From Microbacterium yannicii (GTDB lineage Bacteria > Actinomycetota > Actinomycetes > Actinomycetales > Microbacteriaceae), in the NCBI RefSeq assembly GCF_024055635.1, contig NZ_JAMXMB010000008.1, positions 62,001 to 126,000 of the forward strand: DNA of 64,000 bases. Reading direction: 5' to 3'. The notes beneath the pieces were generated by a model. That model was not told where the DNA came from. It searched no databases and worked only from the letters and a program-made list of their open reading frames with translations. Shown here piece after piece: positions 1 to 9,394 of the stretch; position 1 is the stretch's first letter; the number at the start of each line of letters is the position of its first letter. The position numbers and the translations under genes are program-made.

Positions 1-552
1 TCGATCCGGGTCCGGCGCGTCCGCCGCGACGGCGTCGACGGCCTCGATCGCGACACGCTCGGACCAGCCGAGTCCGACCAGCGCCTGCACGACCTGTGCC
101 GGGATCGCCGCGGCGGTCGCGGCATCCGTCCCGCCCGTCATGGCGGGCCGTGTCACCGCGATCTTGCCCGCGAGCTGCAGCACGATGAGCTTGGCGGTCT
201 TGGGACCGATGCCGGAGACGCGGCGGAACGGCGCATCGTCGTCGGCCGCCACGGCGTCGCCGATCTGCGGCACCGTCAGCGTCGCGAGCACCCCCAGTGC
301 GGATTTCGGTCCGACGCCGGTGACGCCCAGCAGCAGGCCGAACACCGTCAGTTCTTCCCGGGTCTCGAAGCCGAACAGCGACAGCGCGTCTTCGCGGACG
401 ATGAGCGAGGTGTGAAGGGTCACGACGTCTCCGAGGTGCGTGCTGCGCGCGACCTGCGGCGTCACGGCCACATGGAGGCCGACGCCCCCGACCTCGACGA
501 CGACCGCATCCGCATCGACGTGCACGGCGGTGCCGCGGACTGAGGAGATCAT
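1..552 (-). CDS. ruvA: Holliday junction branch-migration protein RuvA (partial, C-terminus cut)
   Basis: RuvA binds four-way DNA junctions as a tetramer and positions the RuvB helicase motors for branch migration. The 184 visible residues start MISSVRG and show the N-terminal OB-fold followed by two helix-hairpin-helix motifs, around residues 75-90 (GVTGVGPKSA) and 109-124 (VSGIGPKTAK). The flexible linker begins, but the RuvB-binding C-terminal domain is lost at the window edge; the family is about 200 residues. It lies 77 bases downstream of ruvC on the same strand, and ruvB would be expected next, outside the window. A -10-like TAGGCT ends 6 bases before the ATG, so it may also have its own leaderless promoter. 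Confidence 0.95.
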   Translation of the reverse strand, partial: MISSVRGTAVHVDADAVVVEVGGVGLHVAVTPQVARSTHLGDVVTLHTSLIVREDALSLFGFETREELTVFGLLLGVTGVGPKSALGVLATLTVPQIGDAVAADDDAPFRRVSGIGPKTAKLIVLQLAGKIAVTRPAMTGGTDAATAAAIPAQVVQALVGLGWSERVAIEAVDAVAADAPDPDR

Positions 553-558
553 GGCTCG

Positions 559-564
559 AGCCTA
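559..564 (-). promoter_or_regulatory. -10 box for leaderless ruvA transcript
   Basis: TAGGCT on the minus strand lies 6 bases before the ruvA ATG, so transcription would begin at or next to the start codon. No clear -35 hexamer is seen. Confidence 0.4.
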
Positions 565-629
565 CGATGCGGTTCGGACGTTTGTTCGAGCGACACGCAG
601 CCGGCGGCCGCCACCGCCGCGGCGCAGAT

Positions 630-1208
630 TCACCGGCGCGAGAGGCGCTCCGCGTCGGCCCAGGCCCGCTGCGCGGGAGTCAGCGGGCCGGAGGCGGCGC
701 CGGTGACGGGCGCCCCGCGCCACGCGTGGCAGAGCGCCAGCGCGAGGGCGTCCGCGGCGTCGGCAGGCTGCGGCAGCTCCGCCAGCCGCAGCACGCGGGC
801 GACCATGGTCTGCACCTGCCGCTTGTCGGCGTTGCCGTAGCCGGTGATCGCGGCCTTCACCTCCGACGGGGTGTGCGTGGCGGCGGCGATGCCGCGCTCC
901 CCTGCGACGAGCAGGGCGATGCCGCTGGCCTGGGCGGTGCCCATCACGCTGGTGCGGTTGTGCTGCGCGAACACACGCTCCACCGCGACCACATCAGGGT
1001 CATGTGCGTCGAGAACCGCGCGGAGTCCTGCGGCGATCAGCGCCAAGCGCTCCTCGATGGGAGATCCGGGATCGGAGCGCACCACTCCCACATGCACGAG
1101 GGTCGCGGAACGGTCGGGGGCGACGTCGACGACGCCCACGCCGCAGCGCGTCAGACCAGGGTCGATCCCCAGGACACGCAGCAGACCGCGGGAGGTTCCG
1201 GATGGCAC
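630..1208 (-). CDS. ruvC: Crossover junction endodeoxyribonuclease RuvC
   Basis: RuvC resolves Holliday junctions by symmetric nicking together with RuvAB. The 192-residue protein has the RNase H-like fold signature: first catalytic Asp16 in VLGIDPGLTRCG, Glu77 in VAVERVFAQ, and the terminal Asp pair at 150 and 153 in PADAADALALALCH. It is slightly longer than the family norm of about 170-190, mainly in a C-terminal tail. I chose the GTG at 1208 because a TAGCGT -10 box ends 6 bases upstream, the leaderless spacing seen elsewhere in this window. It lies upstream of ruvA and downstream of yebC, separated from yebC by a strong hairpin. Confidence 0.95.
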   Translation of the reverse strand: MPSGTSRGLLRVLGIDPGLTRCGVGVVDVAPDRSATLVHVGVVRSDPGSPIEERLALIAAGLRAVLDAHDPDVVAVERVFAQHNRTSVMGTAQASGIALLVAGERGIAAATHTPSEVKAAITGYGNADKRQVQTMVARVLRLAELPQPADAADALALALCHAWRGAPVTGAASGPLTPAQRAWADAERLSRR

Positions 1209-1214
1209 TCCCCC

Positions 1215-1220
1215 ACGCTA
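1215..1220 (-). promoter_or_regulatory. -10 box for leaderless ruvC transcript
   Basis: TAGCGT on the minus strand, 6 bases before the GTG start of ruvC. It suggests that ruvC-ruvA is transcribed separately from yebC. Confidence 0.4.
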
Positions 1221-1232
1221 GGCGAGGAGAAC

Positions 1233-1268
1233 GGATGCCGCGGCCAGGCGCGCCTGCCCGCGGCATCC
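1233..1268 (-). terminator. Nested hairpin downstream of yebC
   Basis: Arms GGATGCCGCGG (1233-1243) and its exact complement (1258-1268) enclose a second palindrome, AGGCGCGCCT. It sits 5 bases past the yebC stop and upstream of ruvC. There is no T-run, so it may act as a mRNA-stabilising or weak termination structure. Confidence 0.55.
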
Positions 1269-1273
1269 GAGAC

Positions 1274-2035
1274 TCACTCGTCGTCGTTCTCGAGCTCGGC
1301 CTGCACCTCGGCGGTGAGGTCGAAGTTGCTGTAGACGTTCTGGACGTCGTCGCTGTCTTCGAGCGCGTCGATCAGACGGAAGACCTTGCGGGCGGTGTCG
1401 GCGTCGACCTCGACCTTGAGGTTGGGGACGAACTCGACGTCGGCGGACTCGTAGTCGATGCCGGCGTCCTGCAGGGCCGTCCGCACGGTCACCAGATCCG
1501 CTGCCTCGGTGATGACCTCGAAGCCCTGCGCGTGCGGCTCGATCTCTTCGGCGCCGGCCTCGAGCACGGCCAGCATGACGTCGTCCTCGGTGGTGGTCTC
1601 GCCGCCCACGACGATGACGCCCTTGCGGGTGAAGTTGTACGCGACGCTGCCGGGATCCGCCAGCGTGCCCCCGTTGCGGGTGAGAGCCGTACGGACCTCG
1701 GCCGCGGCGCGGTTCTTGTTGTCGGTCAGACACTCGATCATCAGCGCGACGCCGTGGGGACCGTAGCCCTCGTACGTGATGGAGGAGTACTCCACCGACT
1801 CGCCGCCGATGCCCGCACCGCGCTTGATGGCACGATCGATGTTGTCCTTCGGGACCGAGGTCTTCTTCGCCTTCAGCACCGCGTCGAACAGGGTCGGGTT
1901 GCCCTGGAGGTCGGGGCCGCCCAGCTTGGCCGCCACCTCGATGTTCTTGATGAGCTTGGCCCACGACTTCGCACGGCGGGAGTCGATGACCGCCTTCTTG
2001 TGCTTGGTCGTTGCCCACTTGGAATGCCCGGACAT
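1274..2035 (-). CDS. yebC: YebC/PmpR family transcription/translation factor
   Basis: YebC-family proteins bind DNA as regulators or, as shown for several members, help ribosomes pass difficult sequences. The 253-residue product opens with the family signature [14 protein letters not shown] and ends with the usual acidic tail (LENDDE). Its length matches the family (about 240-255). The ATG at 2035 follows a strong AGGAGG ribosome-binding site. The pdxS-pdxT-yebC-ruvC-ruvA order is widely conserved in actinobacteria. It is followed by a nested hairpin before ruvC. Confidence 0.95.
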   Translation of the reverse strand: MSGHSKWATTKHKKAVIDSRRAKSWAKLIKNIEVAAKLGGPDLQGNPTLFDAVLKAKKTSVPKDNIDRAIKRGAGIGGESVEYSSITYEGYGPHGVALMIECLTDNKNRAAAEVRTALTRNGGTLADPGSVAYNFTRKGVIVVGGETTTEDDVMLAVLEAGAEEIEPHAQGFEVITEAADLVTVRTALQDAGIDYESADVEFVPNLKVEVDADTARKVFRLIDALEDSDDVQNVYSNFDLTAEVQAELENDDE

Positions 2036-2161
2036 GGTCCTCCTGTATTCACGCTCGTCGGCGGGTCACGTCGGTCCGCGCCCTGGCGCACGAGCACCGC
2101 CGACGAACAATTCTATTCCCCGTGCCACATCGGTTCACGATGCGCTGCGCGGAGCGGGCTC

Positions 2162-2683
2162 CTAGAGGGCGAACTCGAAGCCGAATCGCGAAGACAGCAG
2201 CGCGACCAGATCCCTGGGCACCTTCGTGAGGTAGGCCGGGGCTGGTGTCAGCCTCTCGGCGGAGCCGATGAACGGGAAGTAGATGGGCCCTTCTGTCAGC
2301 TGCTCCACCCGGTCTCGCACGGCCACGATCTCGCCGCCGACCCGTCGGAGGCTCGGCAGCGTGATCGGCGACGCCAGGCGCAGTGTGTCGCTGATCGGCA
2401 TCCGCCAGTGCGGCAGGTCGTCGCCGCGACGGGCCCGGGTCTCCTCGCCGAGCGGGCCCAGCACGCGCCCCCAGGCGGCAATGCCGGGGATGGGGAGCGT
2501 CCGGTCCCAGACGAAGAGGGTGTCGCCCGGCTGGGTGAATCCGACGAGCTCGTGCGACCATTCGAACCGTCGCTCCTCCCCCGCCTTCGGAGCCGACAGC
2601 GCATCGCCGAACACGCCGCGGGACGGGGCGATCATCCAGTAGCGCTCCTCCGGGAGCTCGCGCCACCAGTCGTTGATCGTCAT
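2162..2683 (-). CDS. EVE/PUA-like domain protein (putative)
   Basis: A 173-residue soluble protein. The pattern YWMIAPSRG near the N-terminus, a central FVWDRTLPIPGIAAWGRVLG and a C-terminal aromatic stretch resemble EVE/PUA-like domains, which bind modified bases in DNA or RNA. This is pattern recognition, not a database match. It stands between pdxT and yebC on the same strand, separated from yebC by 126 bases, so it interrupts the usual pdxT-yebC pairing. A TAGATT -10 box ends 7 bases before its ATG, suggesting its own leaderless transcript. Substrate unknown. Confidence 0.55.
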   Translation of the reverse strand: MTINDWWRELPEERYWMIAPSRGVFGDALSAPKAGEERRFEWSHELVGFTQPGDTLFVWDRTLPIPGIAAWGRVLGPLGEETRARRGDDLPHWRMPISDTLRLASPITLPSLRRVGGEIVAVRDRVEQLTEGPIYFPFIGSAERLTPAPAYLTKVPRDLVALLSSRFGFEFAL

Positions 2684-2690
2684 GAGTCAG

Positions 2691-2696
2691 AATCTA
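2691..2696 (-). promoter_or_regulatory. -10 box for leaderless EVE-like gene
   Basis: TAGATT on the minus strand, 7 bases before the ATG at 2683; no Shine-Dalgarno sequence is seen between them. Confidence 0.4.
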
Positions 2697-2720
2697 CCCC
2701 GCCGTGTCGGCGTGGCACGC

Positions 2721-3323
2721 TCAGCGACTGCGGTCGCGCACCATGTCGAGGAACAGCGCGTGGAAGCGGTTCTCGCCGGTCATCTCGGGATGGAAGGAGG
2801 TGCCGAGGAGGGCGCCCTGGCGCACCGCGACGATCCGGCCGTCCTCGAGCACGGCGAGGCGCTCGACGCCGTCGCCGGTCTCCTCGACGAGCGGGGCTCG
2901 GATGAACACCGCGTGGACGGGCGGTTCACCGAGGGCGGGCACATCGAGGTCGACCTCGAAAGAGTCCACCTGGCTGCCGAAGGCGTTCCGGCGCACCGTG
3001 ACGTCCAGGCCGCCGAAGGTCTGCTGACCCGCGATGCCGTCGGTGATGCGGTCGGCGAGGAGGATGAGGCCGGCGCAGGTGCCGTAGACCGGCATGCCGG
3101 CGGCGATCGCCTCACGAACCGGCTCCCGCATCCCGAAGGCGCGCGAGAGCTTGTCGATGACGCTCGACTCGCCGCCGGGGAGCACGAGACCGTCGATCGC
3201 GGCGAGCTCCGCCGGGCGGCGCACCGCCGTCACCTCGGCGCCGAGGTCCGTGAGCACGCGCACGTGCTCACGGACATCGCCCTGCAGTGCGAGGACGCCG
3301 ACGCGCGGAGCCGGTGCGGTCAC
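2721..3323 (-). CDS. pdxT: PLP synthase glutaminase subunit PdxT
   Basis: PdxT hydrolyses glutamine and channels ammonia to PdxS for pyridoxal 5'-phosphate synthesis. The 200-residue class-I glutamine amidotransferase shows the LPGGES motif, the nucleophile elbow GTCAGLIL and a C-terminal SFHPEMTGE carrying the His/Glu of the triad. Length is typical. The GTG start overlaps the pdxS stop by four bases (GTGA), giving translational coupling that fits the 12:12 PdxS:PdxT complex. Confidence 0.97.
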   Translation of the reverse strand: MTAPAPRVGVLALQGDVREHVRVLTDLGAEVTAVRRPAELAAIDGLVLPGGESSVIDKLSRAFGMREPVREAIAAGMPVYGTCAGLILLADRITDGIAGQQTFGGLDVTVRRNAFGSQVDSFEVDLDVPALGEPPVHAVFIRAPLVEETGDGVERLAVLEDGRIVAVRQGALLGTSFHPEMTGENRFHALFLDMVRDRSR

Positions 3324-4207
3324 CAGCCGCGCTCGGCGAGCCGGTGCGGGGCGGGGAGGTCGGACACGTTGATGCCCACCATCGCCTCGCCGAGCCCGCG
3401 CGACACCTCGGCGATGACCTTCGCGTCGTCGTAGAAGGTCGTGGCCTTCACGATGGCCGCCGCGCGCTGGGCGGGGTTGCCCGACTTGAAGATGCCCGAG
3501 CCGACGAAGACGCCGTCGGCGCCCATCTGCATCATCATCGCGGCGTCGGCCGGCGTGGCGACGCCGCCCGCGACGAACAGCACGACCGGCAGCTTGCCGG
3601 TCTCGGCGATCTCCGCGACCAGGTCATAGGGCGCCTGCAGCTCCTTGGCGGCGACGTACAGCTCGTCCTTCGACATCGAGCGCAGCACGTTGATCTCGCT
3701 CGTGATCTTGCGGATGTGCTTGGTCGCCTCCGACACGTCGCCGGTGCCCGCCTCGCCCTTCGAGCGGATCATCGCGGCACCCTCGTTGATGCGCCGCAGC
3801 GCCTCGCCCAGGTTGGTCGCACCGCACACGAACGGCACGGTGAAGTTCCACTTGTCGATGTGGTTCACGTAGTCCGCGGGCGAGAGAACCTCGGACTCGT
3901 CGATGTAGTCGACGCCCAGCTCCTGCAGGACCTGCGCCTCGACGAAGTGCCCGATGCGGGCCTTGGCCATGACGGGGATCGAGACCGCCTCGATGATCCC
4001 ATCGATCATGTCGGGATCGCTCATGCGCGAGACGCCGCCCTGGGCGCGGATGTCGGCCGGCACGCGCTCGAGGGCCATGACGGCGACGGCGCCCGCGTCC
4101 TCGGCGATCTTCGCCTGGTCGACGGTGACGACGTCCATGATGACGCCGCCCTTGAGCATCTCGGCCAGGCCGCGCTTGACGCGGTCGGTTCCCGTGTCGG
4201 TGGTCAC
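3320..4207 (-). CDS. pdxS: PLP synthase subunit PdxS
   Basis: PdxS forms the dodecameric core that makes pyridoxal 5'-phosphate from ribose 5-phosphate, glyceraldehyde 3-phosphate and ammonia. The 295-residue product is a (beta/alpha)8 barrel with the family signature ([47 protein letters not shown], and a glycine-rich phosphate site VNFA-like near the end). It starts with GTG at 4207 and is the first gene of the pdxS-pdxT operon. The 128-base gap to the divergent pdxR holds an inverted repeat that is a candidate PdxR operator. Confidence 0.97.
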   Translation of the reverse strand: MTTDTGTDRVKRGLAEMLKGGVIMDVVTVDQAKIAEDAGAVAVMALERVPADIRAQGGVSRMSDPDMIDGIIEAVSIPVMAKARIGHFVEAQVLQELGVDYIDESEVLSPADYVNHIDKWNFTVPFVCGATNLGEALRRINEGAAMIRSKGEAGTGDVSEATKHIRKITSEINVLRSMSKDELYVAAKELQAPYDLVAEIAETGKLPVVLFVAGGVATPADAAMMMQMGADGVFVGSGIFKSGNPAQRAAAIVKATTFYDDAKVIAEVSRGLGEAMVGINVSDLPAPHRLAERGW

Positions 4208-4262
4208 GAGCTTTCCCTTCGATCGGAGGCGCCGGAGCGCAAGTATCAGGACAATGCGGGTA

Positions 4263-4276
4263 TTGACCTAGGCCAA
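4263..4276. promoter_or_regulatory. Candidate PdxR operator between pdxS and pdxR
   Basis: TTGACCTAGGCCAA is a 14-bp inverted repeat (12 of 14 positions symmetrical) roughly midway between the divergent pdxS and pdxR starts. A minus-strand -10-like GATACT lies at 4242-4247 on the pdxS side. MocR-type PdxR regulators are known to bind the promoter of neighbouring pdxST; the exact site here is inference. Confidence 0.4.
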
Positions 4277-4335
4277 AAGATAGCATGGGGGCGCTCGCCG
4301 ATCGGCGGGCACCGGACGATCAGCAGGGGCGGCAC

Positions 4336-5679
4336 ATGACCCTCGACATCAGCGGGCGATCCGCGTCCGAGATCGCCGACAGCGTGCGCGCGGGCATCGA
4401 GCGCGGCGACCTGCTCCCCGGCGACCCGCTGCCGCCCGTCCGGTCTCTCGCCGATGATCTCGGCGTGAATCGCAACACGGTCGTCGCCGCGTACCGGCAG
4501 CTGACACAGGCGGGCGTGATCGTCACGCGCGGGCGCGGCGGCACGCGTGTGGCCGACCCCTCGCCTGTCGCCCAGGAGGGGTTCGCCGCAGGCAGCGTGC
4601 TCCGCGACGTCGGCACCGGCAACCCGGACCCCGAGCTCATCCCCGACCTCTCCCCTGCCCTTGCCCGGATGGCCGGCCGCCCCGTGCTCTACGGCGAGCC
4701 CGTGATCGACCCCGGTCTCGAGCGCTGGGCGCAGGAGTGGATGCGCGACGGCCTTCCGTCGGCCGCCCAGCTGCGCCTGACCATCACGAGCGGTGCGGCG
4801 GATGCCGTCGAGCGGCTGCTCGCCCAAGCGCTCACGCGCGACGACGCGGTGGCCCTCGAGGATCCCTGCTTCCTCACCAGCATCCATACCGTGCGCATCG
4901 GCGGGTATCGCGCCGTCCCGGTGCCGGTGGATGCCGAAGGGATGACGCCCACCGGACTGCGCGCCGCCCTCGATCAGGGCGTGCGGGCAGTCATCCTCAC
5001 TCCGCGCGCGCAGAACCCGACCGGGGCGAGCCTGTCGGCTCGCCGTGCCGAGGAGTTGCGCGAGGTGCTCCGCGACCACCCCTACGTCCTGGTGATCGAG
5101 GACGACCACTTCTCGCTGCTGTCGCAGCAGCCCTTCCACTCCGTCATCGCACCCGGGCATCGGCGGTGGGCGCTGGTGAGGTCGGTGTCGAAGTTCCTCG
5201 GACCCGACATGTGCCTCGCCGTGACGGCATCCGATCCCGAGACAGCCGAGCGGCTCGCCATGCGGCTCACCCCCGGAACGACGTGGGTGAGTCACCTGCT
5301 GCAGCGGCTGACGCTGGCATTGCTGACGGATGCCGCGACCCTTGCCGCGATCGAGCGGGCTGGTGCGCACTACGCGGCGCGCAACGCGGCATTCGTCGAG
5401 CGCCTCACCGCCGCCGGCCTGCCCGCGGACACGGGCGACGGACTGAACCTCTGGATCCCGCTGCCGGTGCCCGCACGAGCCGTCGCGGAGCAGCTCATGC
5501 GAAGGGGGTGGCTGGCACGGCCGGGTGACGAGTTCGTGCTCGGCGCGGACGACGCCTCGCCCCGGCTGCGCCTCACGGTGCACGACCTCGACGACGACGA
5601 CGCAGAGCGGCTCGCCGCCGACGTGGCGGCCGCCGTCCGTGCTGCCGGTGGGCGGCTCGTCACGCGAGAAGTGGCATGA
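4336..5679 (+). CDS. pdxR: MocR/PdxR-type transcriptional regulator with aminotransferase-like domain
   Basis: MocR-family regulators fuse a GntR winged helix to a class-I aminotransferase-like fold that senses PLP. Here the winged helix covers about residues 8-75 (LPPVRSLADDLGVNRNTVVAAYRQL) and the rest shows fold-type-I signatures: NPTG loop, VIEDDHFSLLS and the PLP-lysine context RSVSKFLG. The ATG at 4336 was chosen over one 51 bases upstream because an AGGGGCGG ribosome site precedes it and the protein then starts at the winged helix. It is divergent from pdxST and 7 bases upstream of pdxY. The expected role is activation of pdxST when PLP is low. Confidence 0.88.
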   Translation: MTLDISGRSASEIADSVRAGIERGDLLPGDPLPPVRSLADDLGVNRNTVVAAYRQLTQAGVIVTRGRGGTRVADPSPVAQEGFAAGSVLRDVGTGNPDPELIPDLSPALARMAGRPVLYGEPVIDPGLERWAQEWMRDGLPSAAQLRLTITSGAADAVERLLAQALTRDDAVALEDPCFLTSIHTVRIGGYRAVPVPVDAEGMTPTGLRAALDQGVRAVILTPRAQNPTGASLSARRAEELREVLRDHPYVLVIEDDHFSLLSQQPFHSVIAPGHRRWALVRSVSKFLGPDMCLAVTASDPETAERLAMRLTPGTTWVSHLLQRLTLALLTDAATLAAIERAGAHYAARNAAFVERLTAAGLPADTGDGLNLWIPLPVPARAVAEQLMRRGWLARPGDEFVLGADDASPRLRLTVHDLDDDDAERLAADVAAAVRAAGGRLVTREVA

Positions 5680-5686
5680 TCGAGCG

Positions 5687-6538
5687 GTGAAGATCCTCTC
5701 GATCCAGTCCGCGGTCGCCTACGGTCACGTCGGCAACTCCGCCGCCGTCTTCCCGCTCCAGCGCATCGGCGTCGAGGTCATGCCGGTCTACACGGTGAAC
5801 TTCTCGAACCACACCGGCTACGGCGCCTGGCGCGGCCCGATGATCACCCCCGACGACGTGCGCGACGTGATCCTCGGCATCGAGGAGCGCGGCGTCTTCC
5901 CCCAGATCGACGTCGTGCTTTCGGGCTACCAGGGCGGTGAGGGCATCGCCGACGTCATCCTGGACACGGTCGCCCGCGTCCGTGCCGCCAATCCCGCCGC
6001 CGTCTACGCGTGCGATCCCGTGATGGGCAACGCGAAGTCGGGGTGCTTCGTCGCGCCGGCCATCCCGGTCCTGCTGCGCGAACGCGTCGTGCCCGCCGCC
6101 GACATCATCACTCCCAACCAGTTCGAGCTGGGCTTCCTGACGGGGACCGAACCCGCCGACCTCGCGTCCACCCTCGCGTCGGCCGACCTCGCGCGCGCGA
6201 TGGGGCCGCGCACCGTCCTCGTCACGAGCGTCGAGCGCCCGGATCGTCCCGAGGGCACGATCGAGATGCTCGCGGTCACCGACGACGGCGCCTGGATCGT
6301 GCAGACCCCGCACATCCCGATGAAGGCCAACGGCTCGGGCGACGTCACCGCCGCTCTGTTCACGGCGCACTACCGCCGCACCGGTGACGCGGCCGACGCA
6401 CTGGCCCGGACGACGTCGAGCGTGTACGACCTGCTCGAGCGCACGCACGCGTCGGGCGAGCGCGAGCTGCAGCTCATCGAATCGCAGGAGGCCTACGCCC
6501 ACCCACGCCTGCAGTTCGAGGTCACGCAGGTCCGCTGA
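5687..6538 (+). CDS. pdxY: Pyridoxal kinase PdxY
   Basis: PdxY phosphorylates pyridoxal for PLP salvage. The 283-residue ribokinase-fold protein shows SVAYGHVGNSAAVFPLQ at the N-terminus, CDPVMGN in the middle, TPNQFELGFLTG, and the anion-hole motif KANGSGDVTAALF near the C-terminus. The GTG start lies 7 bases after pdxR, so the two are probably co-transcribed. This places regulator and salvage enzyme together, opposite the de novo operon. It converges on the HIT gene across a 62-base gap with a strong hairpin. Confidence 0.94.
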   Translation: MKILSIQSAVAYGHVGNSAAVFPLQRIGVEVMPVYTVNFSNHTGYGAWRGPMITPDDVRDVILGIEERGVFPQIDVVLSGYQGGEGIADVILDTVARVRAANPAAVYACDPVMGNAKSGCFVAPAIPVLLRERVVPAADIITPNQFELGFLTGTEPADLASTLASADLARAMGPRTVLVTSVERPDRPEGTIEMLAVTDDGAWIVQTPHIPMKANGSGDVTAALFTAHYRRTGDAADALARTTSSVYDLLERTHASGERELQLIESQEAYAHPRLQFEVTQVR

Positions 6539-6549
6539 CAAGTGCGGGA

Positions 6550-6572
6550 GGATGCCGCGAGCCGCGGCATCC
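6550..6572. terminator. Bidirectional hairpin between pdxY and HIT gene
   Basis: GGATGCCGCG and its perfect complement are separated by AGC, extended by G/C-rich flanks. It sits in the 62-base gap between convergent genes. Confidence 0.6.
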
Positions 6573-6600
6573 CCTCCCTCTCCGGGATCGGCTCCCGGCT

Positions 6601-7239
6601 TCAGTCCTGCCAGGCGTCGGCGACGACGCGGCGCACGTCGCTGAGGAGCTGGGGCAGCGCCTTCGTCTTGGCGATGATCGGGAAGAAGTTCGCGTCGGCC
6701 GCCCATCGCGGCACGATGTGCTGGTGCAGGTGCTCGTCCACGCCGGCGCCGGCCACGTGGCCCTGGTTCATGCCGATGTTGAAGCCGTCGCACCGCGACA
6801 CCTGACGCAGCACGCGCATGCCCTGCTGGGTGAGCGACCCGATCTCGGCGACCTCCTCGTCGGTCGCCTGGTCGTACGTCGCGATGTGGCGGTACGGGCA
6901 CACCAGCAGGTGCCCCGAGTTGTACGGGAAGAGGTTGAGCAGCGCGTAGGCCGTGCGGCCGCGGAAGACGATCAGCCCGTCCTCGTCGGACTTGCGCGGC
7001 GCCTCGCAGAACGGGCACTCCTTGCGCAGCACCTCGGGACCCGCCTGGATGTATGCCATCCGGTGAGGTGTCCACAGGCGCTGGAACTCGTCCGGCACGC
7101 CTGGAAGCGTCGCCGCGTCGACGAGCGCGGCATCCTCCTCGGAGACCGCGCTCGTCGATCCGACGCTCACGCGCCCTTCGACAGGCTCAGGAACCGTCAC
7201 CTCGCGTGCGCGACTCCCGGCATGCGGGTCGTCGCTCAC
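6601..7239 (-). CDS. HIT-family nucleotide hydrolase/phosphorylase
   Basis: HIT proteins act on dinucleoside polyphosphates or nucleotide conjugates. This 212-residue protein has the histidine triad [10 protein letters not shown] near residue 170 and two Cys (CPFC) earlier that could bind zinc with downstream His. The GTG start overlaps the thrS stop by four bases, so it is translationally coupled to thrS; thrS-HIT pairing is standard in actinobacteria. Residues 17-22 (PEPVEG) are encoded by a copy of a dispersed repeat also found at 45.5 and 49.5 kb, so the extra N-terminal tail looks like an in-frame repeat insertion. The tail is probably disordered. Confidence 0.9.
   Translation of the reverse strand: MSDDPHAGSRAREVTVPEPVEGRVSVGSTSAVSEEDAALVDAATLPGVPDEFQRLWTPHRMAYIQAGPEVLRKECPFCEAPRKSDEDGLIVFRGRTAYALLNLFPYNSGHLLVCPYRHIATYDQATDEEVAEIGSLTQQGMRVLRQVSRCDGFNIGMNQGHVAGAGVDEHLHQHIVPRWAADANFFPIIAKTKALPQLLSDVRRVVADAWQD
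7174..7195. repeat. Dispersed repeat copy 1 (inside HIT gene)
   Basis: Core CTTCGACAGGCTCAGG, one of four copies in the window (others 45477-45496, 49541-49560, 49594-49615). This copy is within coding sequence and adds the residues PEPVEG in frame. Confidence 0.75.
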
Positions 7240-9230
7240 GCGAAGTCCTCCGCGGTGTTCACCAGGGCGTGGGAGGCGATCGCCTCGCGGACGCGGCGCA
7301 CCGCGTCTGCGATCGGCACGCCGTTCTCCTGGGTGCCGTCGCGGAAGCGGAACGACACGGTGCCGGCGGCCTGGTCCTGCGCGCCGGCGATCAGCTGGAG
7401 CGGCACCTTCTGCGTGGTGTGCGTGCGGATCTTCTTCTGCATGCGGTCGTCGCTGTGGTCGAGCTCGGCGCGCACGCCCTCGGCCTTCAGCTGGTCGATC
7501 ACCTCGCCCAGGTAGTCCGCGAAGTCCTCGGCGACCGGGATGCCGACCACCTGCACGGGCGAGAGCCACACCGGGAACGCGCCGGCGTAGTGCTCCAGCA
7601 GGATGGCGAAGAACCGCTCGATCGAGCCGAACAGCGCACGGTGGATCATGATCGGCCGCTTCTTCTGGCCGTCACGGTCCGTGTACTCCAGTTCGAAGCG
7701 CTCCGGCAGGTTCGGGTCGACCTGCACCGTGGACAGCTGCCAGACGCGGCCGATCGCATCGCGGGTCTTGAGGTCGATCTTCGGGCCGTAGAAGGCGGCC
7801 TCGCCGGGCACCTCGGTGAGCTTCAGGCCGCTCGCCACCGCGACGTTGCGCAGGGCGTTGGTCGAGTAGTCCCAGAACTCGTCGGAGCCGATCCACTTCT
7901 CCTTCTCGTCGTCCCGCATCGACAGTTCGAGTTCGAAGTCGTCCAGGCCGAAATCGCGCAGCATCGAGATGACGAACTGCAGGACGTCGGTGGCCTCCTG
8001 CTCCAGCTGCTCGGGGGTGACGAACAGGTGGGAGTCGTCCTGCGTGAAGCCCCGCACGCGGGTGAGCCCGTGGAGCGCGCCCGACAGCTCGTTGCGGTAG
8101 ACGGTGCCGTTCTCCGCGAGCCTCATCGGCAGGTCGCGGTAGCTGCGCGCCCGCTCCTTGTAGATGAGGATGTGCATCGGGCAGTTCATAGGCTTCAGGT
8201 AGTAGTCCTGACCCTGCTTCGTGATCTCGCCGTGCTCGTCGCGCTCCTCGTCCATCACGATCGGCGGGAACATGCCCTCCTTGTAGGTGACGAGGTGGTT
8301 CGAGGTGAGGAACAGGTCCTCCTTCGAGATGTGCGGGGTGTAGACGTAGGTGTAGCCGCCGGCGATGTGCCGCCGGCGCGCGTGCTGCTCCATCTCGCCG
8401 CGCACGACACCGCCTCGCGGGTGCCAGACCGACAGGCCGGAGCCGATCTCGTCAGGGAACGAGAACAGGTCGAGGTCCTTGCCGAGCTTGCGGTGATCGC
8501 GCTTGGCGGCCTCCTCCAGACGGCTCTGGTAGGCGCGCAGCTCGTCCTTCGAGGGCCAGGCGGTGCCGTAGATGCGCTGCAGCTGGGGGTTCTTCTCGCT
8601 GCCGCGCCAGTATGCACCGGCGATGCGCTGCAGCGCCCAGCCGTTGCCGAGCACGCGGGTGTTGGGCACGTGCGGGCCTCGGCAGAGGTCCTTCCACACC
8701 GTCTGACCGTCGCGGTCGACGTTGTCGTAGATCGTGAGCTCGCCCGCGCCGACCTCGACCGAGGCACCCTCGGTCTTCTCGGCACCGCCGCCCTTGAGGC
8801 CGATGAGCTCGAGCTTGAACGGCTCGGATGCCAGCTCGGCCCGCGCCTCCTCGTCGGTGACGACCCGTCGCACGAAGCGCTGGCCCTCGCGGACGATGCG
8901 CTGCATCTCCTTGTCGATCGCTTTGACATCCTCGGGGGTGAACGGATGCTCCACCCCGAAGTCGTAGTAGAAGCCGTCGGTGATCGGAGGGCCGATGCCG
9001 AGGTTCGCCTGCGGGTTGATGCGCTGCACGGCCTGCGCGAGCACATGGGCGGCCGAATGCCGGAGGATGGCCAGACCGTCCGGGCTGTCGATCGGCACCG
9101 GCTCGACGGCATCCGTGTCGTTCACCACCGTCGCGAGGTCTTTCAGCTCGCCGTTCACCCGCAGTGCGACCACGGAGCGGTCGGGGAACAGGGCGAAGCC
9201 GTCGGTCGGATAGGACACAGCGTCAGTCAC
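7236..9230 (-). CDS. thrS: Threonyl-tRNA synthetase
   Basis: ThrRS charges tRNA-Thr and edits mischarged serine. The 664-residue protein shows an N-terminal TGS domain, the editing-domain HSAAHVLAQ, class-II catalytic motifs ([32 protein letters not shown]) with the zinc Cys/His, and a C-terminal anticodon-binding domain. I chose GTG at 9230 rather than an ATG 30 bases upstream because AGGAG lies 7 bases before it and homologues begin near this point. It overlaps the downstream HIT gene by four bases. Confidence 0.97.
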   Translation of the reverse strand: MTDAVSYPTDGFALFPDRSVVALRVNGELKDLATVVNDTDAVEPVPIDSPDGLAILRHSAAHVLAQAVQRINPQANLGIGPPITDGFYYDFGVEHPFTPEDVKAIDKEMQRIVREGQRFVRRVVTDEEARAELASEPFKLELIGLKGGGAEKTEGASVEVGAGELTIYDNVDRDGQTVWKDLCRGPHVPNTRVLGNGWALQRIAGAYWRGSEKNPQLQRIYGTAWPSKDELRAYQSRLEEAAKRDHRKLGKDLDLFSFPDEIGSGLSVWHPRGGVVRGEMEQHARRRHIAGGYTYVYTPHISKEDLFLTSNHLVTYKEGMFPPIVMDEERDEHGEITKQGQDYYLKPMNCPMHILIYKERARSYRDLPMRLAENGTVYRNELSGALHGLTRVRGFTQDDSHLFVTPEQLEQEATDVLQFVISMLRDFGLDDFELELSMRDDEKEKWIGSDEFWDYSTNALRNVAVASGLKLTEVPGEAAFYGPKIDLKTRDAIGRVWQLSTVQVDPNLPERFELEYTDRDGQKKRPIMIHRALFGSIERFFAILLEHYAGAFPVWLSPVQVVGIPVAEDFADYLGEVIDQLKAEGVRAELDHSDDRMQKKIRTHTTQKVPLQLIAGAQDQAAGTVSFRFRDGTQENGVPIADAVRRVREAIASHALVNTAEDFA

Positions 9231-9381
9231 GGAAACTCTCCTGGGAATGGCTCGGATCAAGGCTACTCAGCTTCGGACGCACGACGCGCCCCGCCCGCTC
9301 AGGCGCCGAGCGTTCGCGTGTCGGTCTTCACTGCCGCCGTCGCGGTCGACCAGACGAGTTCCACCCCTCGAGTGTACCCAG

Positions 9382-9387
9382 TAGCCT
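9382..9387 (+). promoter_or_regulatory. -10 box for leaderless KTSC gene
   Basis: TAGCCT lies 7 bases before the ATG at 9395, consistent with a leaderless transcript. Confidence 0.4.
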
Positions 9388-9394
9388 GAGCGGG

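Noticed and set aside
1004..2905. Long open frames antisense to real genes, e.g. 1004-2905, 7053-9389 and 22832-25792
   Set aside because: They are by-products of strong third-position G/C bias opposite recognised genes and show Arg/Gly/His-rich composition without domains.
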